This document shows positions 55,535 through 64,000 of a stretch of DNA of 64,000 bases, piece after piece. The notes beneath the pieces were generated by a model that was given only the letters and a program-made list of their open reading frames with translations, did no database searches and had not been told where the DNA came from. Within the stretch, counting starts at the first letter, position 1; every line of letters starts with the position of its first letter. Source of the stretch: Pelomonas candidula (lineage in GTDB: Bacteria > Pseudomonadota > Gammaproteobacteria > Burkholderiales > Burkholderiaceae_C); the NCBI RefSeq assembly GCF_043555985.1, contig NZ_JBIGIC010000017.1, positions 39,153 through 103,152 on the forward strand, in the 5' to 3' direction. A program made the translations under genes and the position numbers.

Positions 55535-56107
55535 ATCAATCAATAATTGGCAGCATCTCGGCCTAGATAATTATTGGTATTTGCGTTCAGATTCTCTAGG
55601 GATATAGATTTCACGAGTTGAAGCACAAAGGCTGCGAGGGCATGGGCTACTTGCCCTCGCAAGCGGCAGCCTGATCAGAAGCAGACTTACGAATACGGCG
55701 CGCTTCGAAACTGCACGATCCGCGCCACGTCCATCCCTTCGCGACAAGTTGTCGAATCAGCGTACGGGCAGCCGCGGATTGGCTTCTCGGCGGGCCGTCT
55801 AGAGCCAGTCGAGCGCCGCAAATTGATGGCCAGCCGCTAGGGCGTGAGCGTCTGGCTATCCCTTGGATGACTTTGCTCGTGTAGAGAAAAAGGCGATTAA
55901 GTTGGCAATCGAGGAAAGCAACGCGCTCAAGGTTGATGGGTCTATTTGCAATCTACTGAGCCGGCCCGCACAGGTCCAGCCGAGCAAGCCTTCGAAGCCG
56001 ACCAAGACGAGGTAGTAGTACAACAACCGCATCCGTAGGCGGCAGCTGGTTCAAGATGCCTTCGCCGCACGCCTACGGCCTTCCGGAAATCCAGTCGGTT
56101 TCAGCGG
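55535..56107. other. Intergenic stretch with a short coding remnant
   Basis: Starts AT-rich and contains no intact gene. On the plus strand at about 55852-56015 a frame reads YPLDDFARVEKKAIKLAIEE and ends PSKPSKPTKTR, without a start codon. It looks like the tail of a lost gene of unknown family. Confidence 0.35.
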
Positions 56108-56383
56108 CTACCTGAAATCCCGACTCTTCGTCGCCAGCTCGCCCAGCATCGGGGTCAGGTCTTCCAGGTGCTTGGCGATGATGTTGCACACCTCGCCCTG
56201 GCGCTGCCAGCGCCCCTTCACTGCCATCAGCCGTGCGCCCAGCACCGTGTGCCGCAGGTGAGGCTTCTCCGAGATGGTGCGGTAGACGATCAGCTGGATC
56301 TCGCCTTCCTCGTCCTCCAGTGAGACAAAGATGACCCCGTTGGCGGTCTCCGGCCGCTGTCTCGTCGTCACGAGGCCCACAGT
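56108..56383 (-). pseudogene. dnaE2: C-terminal OB domain of DnaE2, cut off by an amber codon
   Basis: Directly after TAG (56386-56384) the same frame continues TVGLVTTRQRPETANGVIFV and ends LATKSRDFR. This is the conserved C-terminal OB-fold of ImuC/DnaE2 (compare the family RQRPxTAxGVxFxxLEDE and LxxRSRDFH). No frameshift is needed: one stop codon separates it from the polymerase body. A GTG at 56380 could in principle restart translation. Confidence 0.8.
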
Positions 56384-59218
56384 CTAAACCTCCCGCCCGT
56401 CCGGCATATCCAGCAACTGCCTGGACGTGAGCAGCCGGCGGTTGGGCAGCGCCTGCAGCGCCGGCCGCAGCAACTGCAGCGGATGACTCCTCAGGGTCAA
56501 CCTGAGCGCGTCGTAGTCGAACGTGACCTCTTCGCCCTCGGGCGCCTGTGGAAGTTCCAGGTAGTCCTCATGCACCGGCGCGTCCTTCAGCAGCGGCAGG
56601 GCTGCCTGCAGTGCTGACGCCGTCCATACCTGCTGGCGCCGATGGCCGCTCAGGCTGGCCAGCGCGTCGCCCGATGCCAGCACCGTCATCTGCTGCCGGT
56701 TGAGGCCGGCACGACGCGCCAAATCCTCGGCGTTGCGGAACGGCGCCTCGCGCCGGGCCGCGCAGATCGCCTGCGCTGCCTCCAGCTGCAGCCCCTTGAT
56801 GATCTTCATGCCCAGCCGCACGGCCGTACCTCCAGCGTGCGGCTCCAGCACGCATTCCCAGTCGCTGTACATGACGTCGACCGGCAGCACGGCCACGCCG
56901 TTGCGCCGGGCGTCCTGCAGCAACTGGCTGGTGCTGTAGAAGCCCAGCGGCTGCGCGTTCACCATCGCCGCGAAGAACTCCATCGGGTGATGGCACTTGA
57001 GCCAGCAGCTGGCATAGACCAGCAGCGCGAATGAAGCCGCGTGCGACTCCGGAAATCCGTACTCGCTGAAGCCCTGGATCTGCTTGAAGATCGACTCGGC
57101 AAACGACGCCTCATAGCCGCGCGCCGCCATGCCCTTGGTGATCTTGTCGTAGTGCCTCTCGAGACCGCCCTTGCGCTTCCACGCCGCCATGTCGCGTCGC
57201 AGGCCGTCAGCTTCGCCACCGGTGTAGCCCGCCGCGATCATGGCGATCTGCATGACCTGCTCCTGGAAGATCGGCACGCCCAGCGTGCGCTCCAGCGCCG
57301 GCCGCAACTCCTCGCTCGGGATCACGATGGGCTCGATGCCCTGGCGCCGGTTCATGTACGGATGCACCATGCCGCCGTGGATCGGCCCCGGCCGCACGAT
57401 GGCCACCTCCACCACGAGGTCGTAGAAGTTGCGCGGCAACATGCGCGGCAAACTCGACCGCTGCGCCCGACTCTCGATCTGAAACACGCCGATGGTCTCG
57501 GCGCGGCAGATCATGTCGTAGGTCTTCGGGTCCTCGGGCGGGATGTCCTGCATCAGGAACTCGAATCCCTTGGTTTCGCTGACGAGCGTCAGCGTCTTGC
57601 GGATCGCGGTGAGCATGCCAAGGCCGAGCACGTCGACCTTCATGAGACCGACCGCGTCGATGTCGTCCTTGTCCCACTGGATGATGGTGCGGTCGTCCAT
57701 CGAGGCGTTCTCGACAGGAACGAGGCGCGTGAGTGGGCCGTTGCTGAGGACGAAGCCGCCGGGGTGCTGGGACATGTGGCGCGGCATGTTCAGGATCTGC
57801 CGCACCAGCGCGATGAGCTGCTTGACGCCCAGGTCGTTGAGATCGATGCCGACCTCGACGAGCCGTTGGGGCTCGACCCCCTCCTCCCACCACGGGAAGT
57901 TGTCGTTGAGCTTCTGCAGCAGGTCCAGCTCGAAGCCCAGCGCCTTGCCGACATCCTTCAGGGCGCTCTTGATCCGGTAGGAGATGACGACGGCAGTCAA
58001 CGCCGCGCGCTCGCGGCCGTACTTCTCGTAGAGGTACTGGATGACCTCTTCCCTGCGCTCGTGTTCGAAGTCGATGTCGATGTCCGGCGGTTCGTCGCGC
58101 TCCTTGCTGATGAAGCGTTCGAGCAGCGTGCTGAGCCTGGCCGGGTCGACCTCGGTCACGCCGGTGCAGTAGCAGACGACGCTGTTGGCCGCGGACCCGC
58201 GGCCCTGGCAGAGGATGTGCTGGCTGCGCGCGAACTGCACGATGTCCGCGACGGTAAGGAAGTAGTGCTCGTAGCCCAGCTCGGTGATGAGCTCGAGTTC
58301 CTTCTCAATCTGTTCGTTCACCGACGCCGGCACGCCATCGGGCCAGCGCCGGCCTGCGCCCTCGTAGGTGAGGCGGCGCAAGTAGCTCGCCGGCGTCTCG
58401 TCCTCGGGCACGACCTCGCGCGGGTAGTTGTAGCGGATCTCGTCCAGGCTGAACTCGCACCGGTCCGCCACCACGACGGTCTGCGCGATGAGGTCTTCGG
58501 GGAACGTCCTGGCCAGCCGGCCGCGTGTGCGCAGATGGCGCTCGGCGTTGATGTCCAGGGCCCTGCCGCATTCGGTGAGCGGCTTGCGCAGGCGCACCGC
58601 CGTCATGACGTCCATCAGCGCCTTGCGACCGCGCACGTGCATGCTCGAGTCGCCCACCGCGACCAGCGGGATCTCGGTCTCGGCGCTGACGGCGCGCAGG
58701 CGTTCGAGCCGGATCTCGTCGTCGCTGCGCCGCAGCTGATCCAGCCCCAGCCACACACGCCCCATAAAGTGGGTCAGCAGCCAGCGGCCAAGCTGGATCA
58801 GCGCGGCGGGCTTGGCGTGGCGCTCGGGGCAGGCGATGACGACGCAGTCGTCCAGCGAACCGGGATGGAAGTCCTCCAGCGCCAGGCGGTAGCTGCCCTT
58901 CTTGGCGGCGCGCCGCAGGCGCGAGATGAACTGGCAGAGGTTGCCGTAGCCGTTGATGTTGCAGGCCAGGACCACCAGCGTGAACGGGAACTCGCAGGCC
59001 ACGTTGAACTGGCTGCCAACAAGCAGCTTCATGCCGCGCGCCTTCGCCTCCACGTGCGCCCGCACGATGCCGGCCACCGAGCATTCATCGGTGATGGCGA
59101 TCGCCGAGTAGCCCAGCTGCTGGGCGCGCTCGACCAGCTCCTGCGGCCAGCTGGCCCCCTTCAGGAAGGAGAAGTTGCTGACACACCGCAGCTCGGCGTA
59201 GGCGGGTAGCTCGGCCAT
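56384..59218 (-). CDS. dnaE2: Error-prone DNA polymerase DnaE2 (ImuC), polymerase body truncated by amber stop
   Basis: A 944-residue product ending at GREV-stop. It has the PHP domain (FSFLKGASWPQELVERA, YSAIAITDEC), catalytic palm (PPDIDIDFEHERREE), fingers and helix-hairpin regions (RAGLNRQQMTVLASGDALAS). ImuC performs translesion synthesis with ImuA and ImuB during the SOS response. The family length of about 1040 is reached only if the following 92 codons are added. The third gene of the LexA-controlled cassette, 15 bp after imuB. The truncated protein may be inactive or altered in lesion bypass. Confidence 0.88.
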   Translation of the reverse strand: MAELPAYAELRCVSNFSFLKGASWPQELVERAQQLGYSAIAITDECSVAGIVRAHVEAKARGMKLLVGSQFNVACEFPFTLVVLACNINGYGNLCQFISRLRRAAKKGSYRLALEDFHPGSLDDCVVIACPERHAKPAALIQLGRWLLTHFMGRVWLGLDQLRRSDDEIRLERLRAVSAETEIPLVAVGDSSMHVRGRKALMDVMTAVRLRKPLTECGRALDINAERHLRTRGRLARTFPEDLIAQTVVVADRCEFSLDEIRYNYPREVVPEDETPASYLRRLTYEGAGRRWPDGVPASVNEQIEKELELITELGYEHYFLTVADIVQFARSQHILCQGRGSAANSVVCYCTGVTEVDPARLSTLLERFISKERDEPPDIDIDFEHERREEVIQYLYEKYGRERAALTAVVISYRIKSALKDVGKALGFELDLLQKLNDNFPWWEEGVEPQRLVEVGIDLNDLGVKQLIALVRQILNMPRHMSQHPGGFVLSNGPLTRLVPVENASMDDRTIIQWDKDDIDAVGLMKVDVLGLGMLTAIRKTLTLVSETKGFEFLMQDIPPEDPKTYDMICRAETIGVFQIESRAQRSSLPRMLPRNFYDLVVEVAIVRPGPIHGGMVHPYMNRRQGIEPIVIPSEELRPALERTLGVPIFQEQVMQIAMIAAGYTGGEADGLRRDMAAWKRKGGLERHYDKITKGMAARGYEASFAESIFKQIQGFSEYGFPESHAASFALLVYASCWLKCHHPMEFFAAMVNAQPLGFYSTSQLLQDARRNGVAVLPVDVMYSDWECVLEPHAGGTAVRLGMKIIKGLQLEAAQAICAARREAPFRNAEDLARRAGLNRQQMTVLASGDALASLSGHRRQQVWTASALQAALPLLKDAPVHEDYLELPQAPEGEEVTFDYDALRLTLRSHPLQLLRPALQALPNRRLLTSRQLLDMPDGREV

Positions 59219-59233
59219 CGCAACACCATGGGC

Positions 59234-60571
59234 TCAGGCGTAGACGCCATCGAGGAACCAAGCCAGCTCGCCGCTGTCGAGCTGTTCGCAGAAGATCGAC
59301 AGCGCGCCGGCTGTCTCCGAGATGGCAACCCAGTAGTCGCGCTGGACGCTCTGCGTCGTTGACGTGCCGGGGACGCGGTCCCACCAGCCGCACTCGACCA
59401 GCTCGGGCCCGACCAGCAAGGTCAGCGGCCCCTGGTAGTGCGGGCAGCCCTCCCGAACCGCCAGGCGGATCGGTGTGTCCTGCAGCATCGTCGGTGCAGG
59501 AAGCTCTGGCACGGCTTCGGGCTTGCGCGGCTTGCGCTTGGCCGCTGGCGACCAGCGCGCGGCGAAGGCGGCGCGATGGTCGTCGCAGCGGTACGGCGTC
59601 AACACGCACTCGGGCCCGAAACGGGCGGCCAGCCGCTCGGCCAGCAGGATCAGCGATTCGCCGCTACCGAGGCTCTGCGGCAGCAGCGACAGGGACTGCT
59701 CGGTGACACGCTCGACGCCGACGGCATCCAGGCGCAGCTCGCCGACGGGGGCGAGCAGTTCCAGCTTGGCGAGATGCTCGGCCAGCAGCCGCGTGAAGTG
59801 CTCCAAATCCCGCATCGGCTCGGCCGACCGGATGGTGACCTCGCCGCCGTCGCCCGCGTCTTTCGCGCGCATCGAGTCGTGAACCCATCGCAGCGTGTAG
59901 CCCTCGGCCCCAGCATGGCGTGACGCGAGCCAGCCGCACATCTGCATCAGCATGGGTCGCGCGTAGGCCAGCAATGCCGACGCGTTGTCCTCGCGCGCGG
60001 GCAGTTCGTACCGGACGCTGAAGGTCTCCGGGATCACTTCCCACTTGAATGCCTCGGGCATGCGACCGTAGGCCTGGTCCAACGCCATGAGGATGTCGTC
60101 GCCCCAGCGACGGCTGACGCCGTCGCGCGGCAGCGTCCGCAGGTGGCCCAGCGTGGTGACACCCATGCGTGCCAGTACCTCTGCGTGTTCGGCGGATGCC
60201 GTGAGTTCGACAAGCGGCAGCGCGTCGAGCACGGTCTGCAGGTCGCGGCCGCCGAGATCCAGGATGCCGCAGCGGGCGAGCACCAGCGCGGCCTTGGCGT
60301 TGGACGCCCAGCCGATGCCGATGACGCCCAGGTCTGGCGCCTCGTCACTGATGCGTGCCTTGAGCGCAGCCTCGCCCTTGAACAGCTTCAGGCTGGCTTG
60401 CACCTCCAGGACGACCGCGCAGCCTTCGACTTTCGCCACCCGCGGCGTGAACTGCAGGCACCACAGCGCCAGGCCGTCGAGCGGGTCAGGCGAGGCTGGC
60501 TGCTCGGGCGATGGCGTCCGCGGCGGTTCGGGCGGTGGTGTCGGCGAGATGACGAGGGCGACCCAGAGCAC
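59234..60571 (-). CDS. imuB: ImuB, Y-family polymerase-like mutagenesis protein
   Basis: A 445-residue catalytically inactive Y-family homologue that bridges ImuA, ImuC and the beta clamp. GTG at 60571 with GGAGG upstream gives MLWVALVISP. Seen are LQFTPRVAKVEG, LGHLRTLPRDGVSRRWG and a C-terminal part ending AWFLDGVYA. The first ~60 residues of typical ImuB (the early palm) are replaced by a Pro-rich linker. It overlaps the end of imuA by 86 bp. Confidence 0.88.
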   Translation of the reverse strand: MLWVALVISPTPPPEPPRTPSPEQPASPDPLDGLALWCLQFTPRVAKVEGCAVVLEVQASLKLFKGEAALKARISDEAPDLGVIGIGWASNAKAALVLARCGILDLGGRDLQTVLDALPLVELTASAEHAEVLARMGVTTLGHLRTLPRDGVSRRWGDDILMALDQAYGRMPEAFKWEVIPETFSVRYELPAREDNASALLAYARPMLMQMCGWLASRHAGAEGYTLRWVHDSMRAKDAGDGGEVTIRSAEPMRDLEHFTRLLAEHLAKLELLAPVGELRLDAVGVERVTEQSLSLLPQSLGSGESLILLAERLAARFGPECVLTPYRCDDHRAAFAARWSPAAKRKPRKPEAVPELPAPTMLQDTPIRLAVREGCPHYQGPLTLLVGPELVECGWWDRVPGTSTTQSVQRDYWVAISETAGALSIFCEQLDSGELAWFLDGVYA

Positions 60572-61379
60572 GTTGGGCCTCCTTGAGGGCAATGAGCTGG
60601 CTGGGTCGACGCATGCGCTCGGTGAGCACATGGTGGAGGCCGCCCGGGGTGGAATCGAGAAGAAGCGGCGTCTCCAGCGGCGCCCCACGACGCTTGAAGA
60701 CCTCCACGCGTATCTGCCAGTCGATGAGCAGCGACGCGAAGACGCGCAGTGGCGCCGGTGAGGGGTCGTGGCGAGCCTGGCTCGGTCGGATGATGAAGAC
60801 AGGGCATTCGCAGCCCTGCGCCAGGACCTGCAGCCGGCGCAGCTGCTCCGGGCGAGCCTGCGGCAGCCAGGTCAGGATGGCTGCGGCTGAGTTGGCGCGG
60901 ATGGCCTGCTCGGTGGCCCAGAGTCGATGCGACGGCGGGTCGACCTTGGCCCACAGCAGGTTCTCATCTTCGATGCCGAGGTGGCGAAGCCCTTCGGTGC
61001 CTGGCCGCTTGGGATGGCCGATGACGACCACGCCGCGGCCGCCGCTGACAAGCGGACGCAAACAGGGGCCGATGAGGCGCCATTCGAGCAAGGAGGGCTG
61101 CGGCTGCAGCACCTCGATGAGGCAGCCGACGGGCCAGCCGCCGTCGACGAGTTCGGCGTCAAGCGCGGGGAAGCCGGTGGCGACAAAGCTGGCACGACCG
61201 CCGCCCAGTTGGTTGCCACGCCAGACGGTGTCGATCAGCTCGGGCGGGAGGTTGGTCGCAGGCGACTGGGCGTTCTGTGCAGGTGCGACCAGGTCGCCCT
61301 CGGCCGGCGCCGCTGGAGGGGCACTGGACGGCTCTGGGGCGGAGGACAGAATGAACTCCGTCTGGTTGGGCGCAAGCAT
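60486..61379 (-). CDS. imuA: ImuA, RecA-like SOS mutagenesis protein
   Basis: A 297-residue protein related to SulA/RecA. It shows a degenerate RecA-like core (TGFPALDAELVDGGWPVGCL, GGRGVVVIGHPKRP, ILTWLPQARPEQLRRLQVLA). The start MLAPNQTEF is preferred since a LexA box overlaps the region that a longer frame would have to cross. First gene of the imuA-imuB-dnaE2 operon. Confidence 0.88.
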   Translation of the reverse strand: MLAPNQTEFILSSAPEPSSAPPAAPAEGDLVAPAQNAQSPATNLPPELIDTVWRGNQLGGGRASFVATGFPALDAELVDGGWPVGCLIEVLQPQPSLLEWRLIGPCLRPLVSGGRGVVVIGHPKRPGTEGLRHLGIEDENLLWAKVDPPSHRLWATEQAIRANSAAAILTWLPQARPEQLRRLQVLAQGCECPVFIIRPSQARHDPSPAPLRVFASLLIDWQIRVEVFKRRGAPLETPLLLDSTPGGLHHVLTERMRRPSQLIALKEAQRALGRPRHLADTTARTAADAIARAASLA

Positions 61380-61397
61380 GCTGGGACTGGTACAAAT

Positions 61398-61417
61398 TAC
61401 TGTTGTTTTATACAGTA
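61398..61417. promoter_or_regulatory. LexA (SOS) box of the imuA-imuB-dnaE2 operon
   Basis: CTG, ten bases, CAG at 61400-61415, extended to TACTG...CAGTA, is a textbook proteobacterial LexA operator. It lies 20-40 bp before imuA, so the cassette is DNA-damage inducible. Confidence 0.85.
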
Positions 61418-61466
61418 CACCATCCCAATGACCGCCGTCCACCCGCGATCGCCCGGTGGCATGAAA

Positions 61467-61509
61467 AATTCCCAAGAATTCTTTGCTTGCACTTGAATTC
61501 CCAAGAATG
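61467..61509. promoter_or_regulatory. Twin operators of the Xre-RES toxin-antitoxin operon
   Basis: AATTCCCAAGAATT (61467-61480) is an inverted repeat AATTC-CCAA-GAATT. A second copy with one changed end base follows at 61496-61509, 29 bp start to start. They lie just upstream of the antitoxin ATG, as expected for autoregulation. Confidence 0.55.
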
Positions 61510-61541
61510 GAAAATTACTTCAAGCATGCAGGAGAGTCGAT

Positions 61542-61955
61542 ATGCCTGAAGTTCAAACCCATCCGCAGATCAGAGACCTTGGCACCGTGGAGGCGGCTCG
61601 CAAGGTGCTGCGCGCATTCTTCAACATCGCAAGGGCTTGGCAGTTGACCCCTGGCGAGCAAGAGGTGCTGCTGGGCGTGAGCCAGCCCACCTGCTATCGG
61701 TGGCGAAACGACCAGGTCGCCTCTGCCCTGAGCGGCGACACCCTGGAGCGACTGGGCTACATCCTGAACATCTATGCCGCGCTGCAGATCCTGCTGCCCA
61801 TCCAGGAGCGAGCTGATGCCTGGGTTCGCCAGCCCAACACGGCGCCACTGTTTGGCGGCGGGCCTGCGCTCAAGCGCATGCTCGGTGGCAGGGTGGGCGA
61901 CCTGAAGGTCGTTGCGGACTACCTGGACGCGATGCGAGGCGGCGAGTTCTCATGA
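61542..61955 (+). CDS. Xre/MbcA/ParS-type antitoxin
   Basis: A 137-residue antitoxin. The helix-turn-helix is in LTPGEQEVLLGVSQPTCYRW and the C-terminal MbcA/ParS toxin-binding part includes LGYILNIYAALQILLP and TAPLFGGGPALKRMLGG. GGAGAG precedes the ATG. It overlaps the toxin gene by 4 bp. Confidence 0.92.
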   Translation: MPEVQTHPQIRDLGTVEAARKVLRAFFNIARAWQLTPGEQEVLLGVSQPTCYRWRNDQVASALSGDTLERLGYILNIYAALQILLPIQERADAWVRQPNTAPLFGGGPALKRMLGGRVGDLKVVADYLDAMRGGEFS

Positions 61956-62632
61956 GCAACCTGACGGCGGTCGATCCGCCCTGGAACCCCTGCTACCGGC
62001 TGATCCCAAGCCGCTTTCCGCCCATCTCTGTCTTCGAGAATGTGGCGTCGGCGGAGGACTTCGACACGCTGTACGCCGTGCAGGCGCTGGTCAACCCGCG
62101 CATCCGGCAGGAGGTTGGCGAGATCGACCTGGTGCCGGCGGCCGACCGCGTGTTCGGCGTCGGCAGCTCGCCGATCATGGCGGCGTTCTGCCACCTGAAC
62201 CCGGAGGGCTCACGCTTCAGCGACGGCACCTGGGGCGTGTACTACGGGGCGCAGACCTTGGAGACCGCCGTGGCCGAGGTCGGCCACCACCGGACCAAGT
62301 TCCTGGAAGCCACGGCACAGCCGGCCATCGACGTCGACCTGCGCTGCTACATCGCGACCGTCCAGGCGCCGCTTCTGGACGTGCGCGCCGTGGCGGAGAT
62401 CCATGTCCCGGACAGCTACGCGGCCTCACGCGAGTTCGCAAAAGCCCATCGAGCCCAGGGTGCCGCCGGCCTGCTCTACCGCTCCGTACGAGACCCTGAG
62501 CATGAGTGCGTGGCGATCTTCAGGCCGCCCGCCATCCGTGTGCCCGTGACGCAGGGGCCGCACGTGACCCTGTGCTGGGACGGCCAGCGCGTCAAGGCCT
62601 GGTACCGCAAGTCGGACATCCACGCGGTCTGA
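61952..62632 (+). CDS. RES-domain toxin (NAD+-depleting)
   Basis: A 226-residue RES toxin. Conserved residues are the arginine in CYRLIPSRFPP, the glutamate in TLETAVAEVGHHR and the serine in GLLYRSVRDPEHEC. RES toxins of this family degrade NAD+ and arrest growth unless held by the cognate Xre antitoxin. The domain appears intact. Confidence 0.92.
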   Translation: MSNLTAVDPPWNPCYRLIPSRFPPISVFENVASAEDFDTLYAVQALVNPRIRQEVGEIDLVPAADRVFGVGSSPIMAAFCHLNPEGSRFSDGTWGVYYGAQTLETAVAEVGHHRTKFLEATAQPAIDVDLRCYIATVQAPLLDVRAVAEIHVPDSYAASREFAKAHRAQGAAGLLYRSVRDPEHECVAIFRPPAIRVPVTQGPHVTLCWDGQRVKAWYRKSDIHAV

Positions 62633-63099
62633 CAAGACAGCGCTTGCGCCATGGCTCAACTGACGTCGCGCGTACCGCGGGGGCCACCGGAGCGCCGCCC
62701 GTACTGCCATTCGGCCGTCGGGCTGGTCACAGGTGTCGAGGTATATCCGATGCGGGAGGAACTGGCCGAGCGGCACATATGGCGCTGTACATGCTGCGAC
62801 GCGCATGTGGCATATCGGCGCGGCGTGTTGACTCGAAGCTCGGGAAAGGCTGAGCACTGGGTTTCCGCGACTTCTCAAAGTCCGAGGGGCTGTCCGCAGA
62901 GTGAAGTCTCCCACTGCTGAGCGCATAACGCCTCTGAAGGCTTTCTGCAAGGAACCGTAGAGACTGACCGGTAGCTTTGCACACGCCCGCGCCCCCTAAC
63001 GCCACCCCGACATGAAGGTACCGACCTAGACTTCCGTTAGGTTAAATTTCGTGTCGCTTTGTGAGGGGCTCAGCAAACTTTGGCTGAGCGAGGGAGAGA
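62633..63099. other. Gap between toxin gene and truncated secretion gene
   Basis: Contains one small truncated zinc-finger gene, described separately, and about 180 bp of leader before the ABC gene, ending in a GAGGGAGAG ribosome site. No terminator or repeat stood out. Confidence 0.4.
62651..62920 (+). pseudogene. Truncated zinc-finger (DUF3268-like) protein
   Basis: An 89-codon frame. The middle resembles the zinc-finger-containing DUF3268 family: PYCHSAVGLVTGVEVYPMRE, then HIWRCTCCDAHVAYRRG. The usual continuation (PLGRLA...) is absent and the sequence turns to unrelated Ser/Pro-rich residues, while the first CxxC reads PYCH. It looks like a remnant; plasmids and integrated elements often carry intact versions. 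Confidence 0.45.
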
Positions 63100-63873
63100 A
63101 TGAAAGAGATCGCAAAAGCGATCCCGCAGGACCAGTTGCTCTGGGCCTTGGGGTCGGTGTGCGCGTTGCACAGGGTTCCATTCGCGGCCGAGTTGGTCGC
63201 CAGGATGTTTCCCCCGCCTTGTTCGTCCGCCGTGCTGGTTGCGGCGGCGCGGGCGATTGGCTTCAAGGTCAAGCACGTCAGCCTGGATGCCAAGCGCGTA
63301 GAGCACATGGTGTTCCCGCTGGTCGTCTCCCTGCGCGCCGCCGAGGCGGACCCACGGCAAGACGAAGAAAAACCAGCGCCATGCCTGGGCATCATCACGG
63401 CCATCAGCGATGGGCAAGCCGTACTGTTCGAGGCCGGCAGCAACCAACCGCTGCCCGTTCCTCTGCACGAGCTAACCAAGCGTCTGGAAGGCGATGCCTG
63501 GCTGTTAAGCCCGAAAGTCGAAACTGCGTTGGATCCCGATGCGCCTGCGTCGGCCCGGAAGTTTGGCTTCCAGTGGTTTGTCCCTGAACTGCTGAAACAC
63601 GGGAAGGTCTGGCGCGATGTGCTGCTCGCTTCGTTGGCACTGCAACTCATCGCCTTGGCGACGCCACTGTTCACGCAGGCCATCATCGACAAGGTCGTCG
63701 TTCACAGGACAGAGAGCACGCTGATTGCCATCGCCATCGCGATGGTCATATTCACGGTCTTTTCCAGCCTGCTGACCTGGGTCCGCCAGTACTTGGTCCT
63801 GCATACCGGCAACCGTGTCGATGCGGTGCTGGGTGCCGCGGTCTGGGAGCACCTCCTCAAGCTGCCCCTGCGC
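63100..63873 (+). pseudogene. Second type I secretion ABC transporter, cut by an insertion sequence
   Basis: 258 codons of an HlyB-like exporter. The N-terminal C39-like domain (DQLLWALGSVCALHRVPF, LFEAGSNQPLPVPLHELT) lacks the catalytic set. The first membrane helices follow (VLLASLALQLIALATPLFTQ). It is homologous to the transporter at 50458-52680. The frame runs normally to KLPLR, then enters the insertion-sequence end and stops at 63948. The ATPase domain is missing from the window, so this copy is inactive. Confidence 0.85.
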
Positions 63874-64000
63874 TGTTGGCGCCGATCTAAATTTGACCCA
63901 CCCTGCCGATTGAACTTTGACCCAGGGCTTGGGGCCGGCATCGGCTGACGCCGGCTGTGGACAACTGTAGCGCTGAGCTCGGTCAGCCCGCCTCGTCGCG
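63874..64000. mobile_element. End of an IS21-like insertion sequence
   Basis: Begins TGTTGGCGCC and carries two short repeats AA(A/C)TTTGACCCA at 63889-63900 and 63913-63924. Multiple terminal repeats of this TTTGACCC type mark IS21-family ends. It breaks a coding sequence exactly at this border. The transposase genes would be to the right of the window. Confidence 0.65.

Noticed and set aside
57041..59209. 722-codon plus-strand frame opposite dnaE2
   Set aside because: Low-complexity Arg/Leu/His composition and full overlap with clear polymerase motifs on the other strand.

Overview
The window is high-GC, densely coding DNA with the gene families of a betaproteobacterium, most likely Burkholderiales near Roseateles/Mitsuaria/Rhizobacter. 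This rests on the Burkholderiales-type porin, the imuA-imuB-dnaE2 cassette, the IorAB-type oxidoreductase and the mix of TonB receptors with ABC sugar import. The genus is an inference. No rRNA, tRNA or CRISPR array was seen. Both ends cut through genes or elements.

Layout. (1) 0-2.6 kb, minus strand: an OmpR-type response regulator, a PstS-like binding protein and the start of a TonB receptor. CTGAA half-sites at exact 11-bp spacing lie upstream of the receptor and PstS-like genes, with a related pair upstream of the regulator. (2) 2.6-8.7 kb: a two-subunit molybdenum hydroxylase (IorA/IorB type), a medium-chain reductase and an Old Yellow Enzyme homologue, with a divergent AraC regulator. 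(3) 9.1-25.1 kb: a fructan utilisation locus. It holds a LacI regulator, binding protein, two permeases, ATPase, GH32 lipoprotein, fructokinase, a repeat-domain lipoprotein, a TonB receptor and a second GH32 protein. Six copies of a TATCGATA-centred palindrome mark a probable LacI regulon. (4) 25.3-28.2 kb: porin, a 48-residue lipoprotein and an SDR. (5) 28.3-34.8 kb: an RND efflux system whose genes are split around a TetR repressor, with two matching operators.

(6) 35.1-49.1 kb: a lasso-peptide locus. It has two precursor genes, a B protein (RRE plus cysteine protease), a C cyclase, an ABC exporter, a prolyl-oligopeptidase-type isopeptidase, an STN-type TonB receptor, FecR and an ECF sigma factor. 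Precursor 1 fits a 20-residue core with a Gly1-Glu9 ring. Precursor 2 aligns along its length but has lost both ring-forming residues. Exporter and isopeptidase occur together. Two degenerate transposase-like proteins flank the locus; one heads the sigma-factor operon.

(7) 49.2-55.6 kb: two tandem XRE regulators with a repeated leader element. Then comes a type I secretion ABC transporter (degenerate C39 domain) with an HlyD adaptor, followed by an AT-richer patch with a small two-helix membrane protein and a hydrophobic, glycine-hinged 356-residue protein. This looks like an uncharacterised secreted effector or bacteriocin module. (8) 56.1-61.5 kb: a LexA-controlled imuA-imuB-dnaE2 mutagenesis cassette whose dnaE2 has an in-frame amber codon before its C-terminal OB domain. 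(9) 61.5-64.0 kb: an Xre-RES toxin-antitoxin pair, a truncated zinc-finger protein, and a second type I secretion ABC gene cut by the end of an IS21-like insertion sequence.
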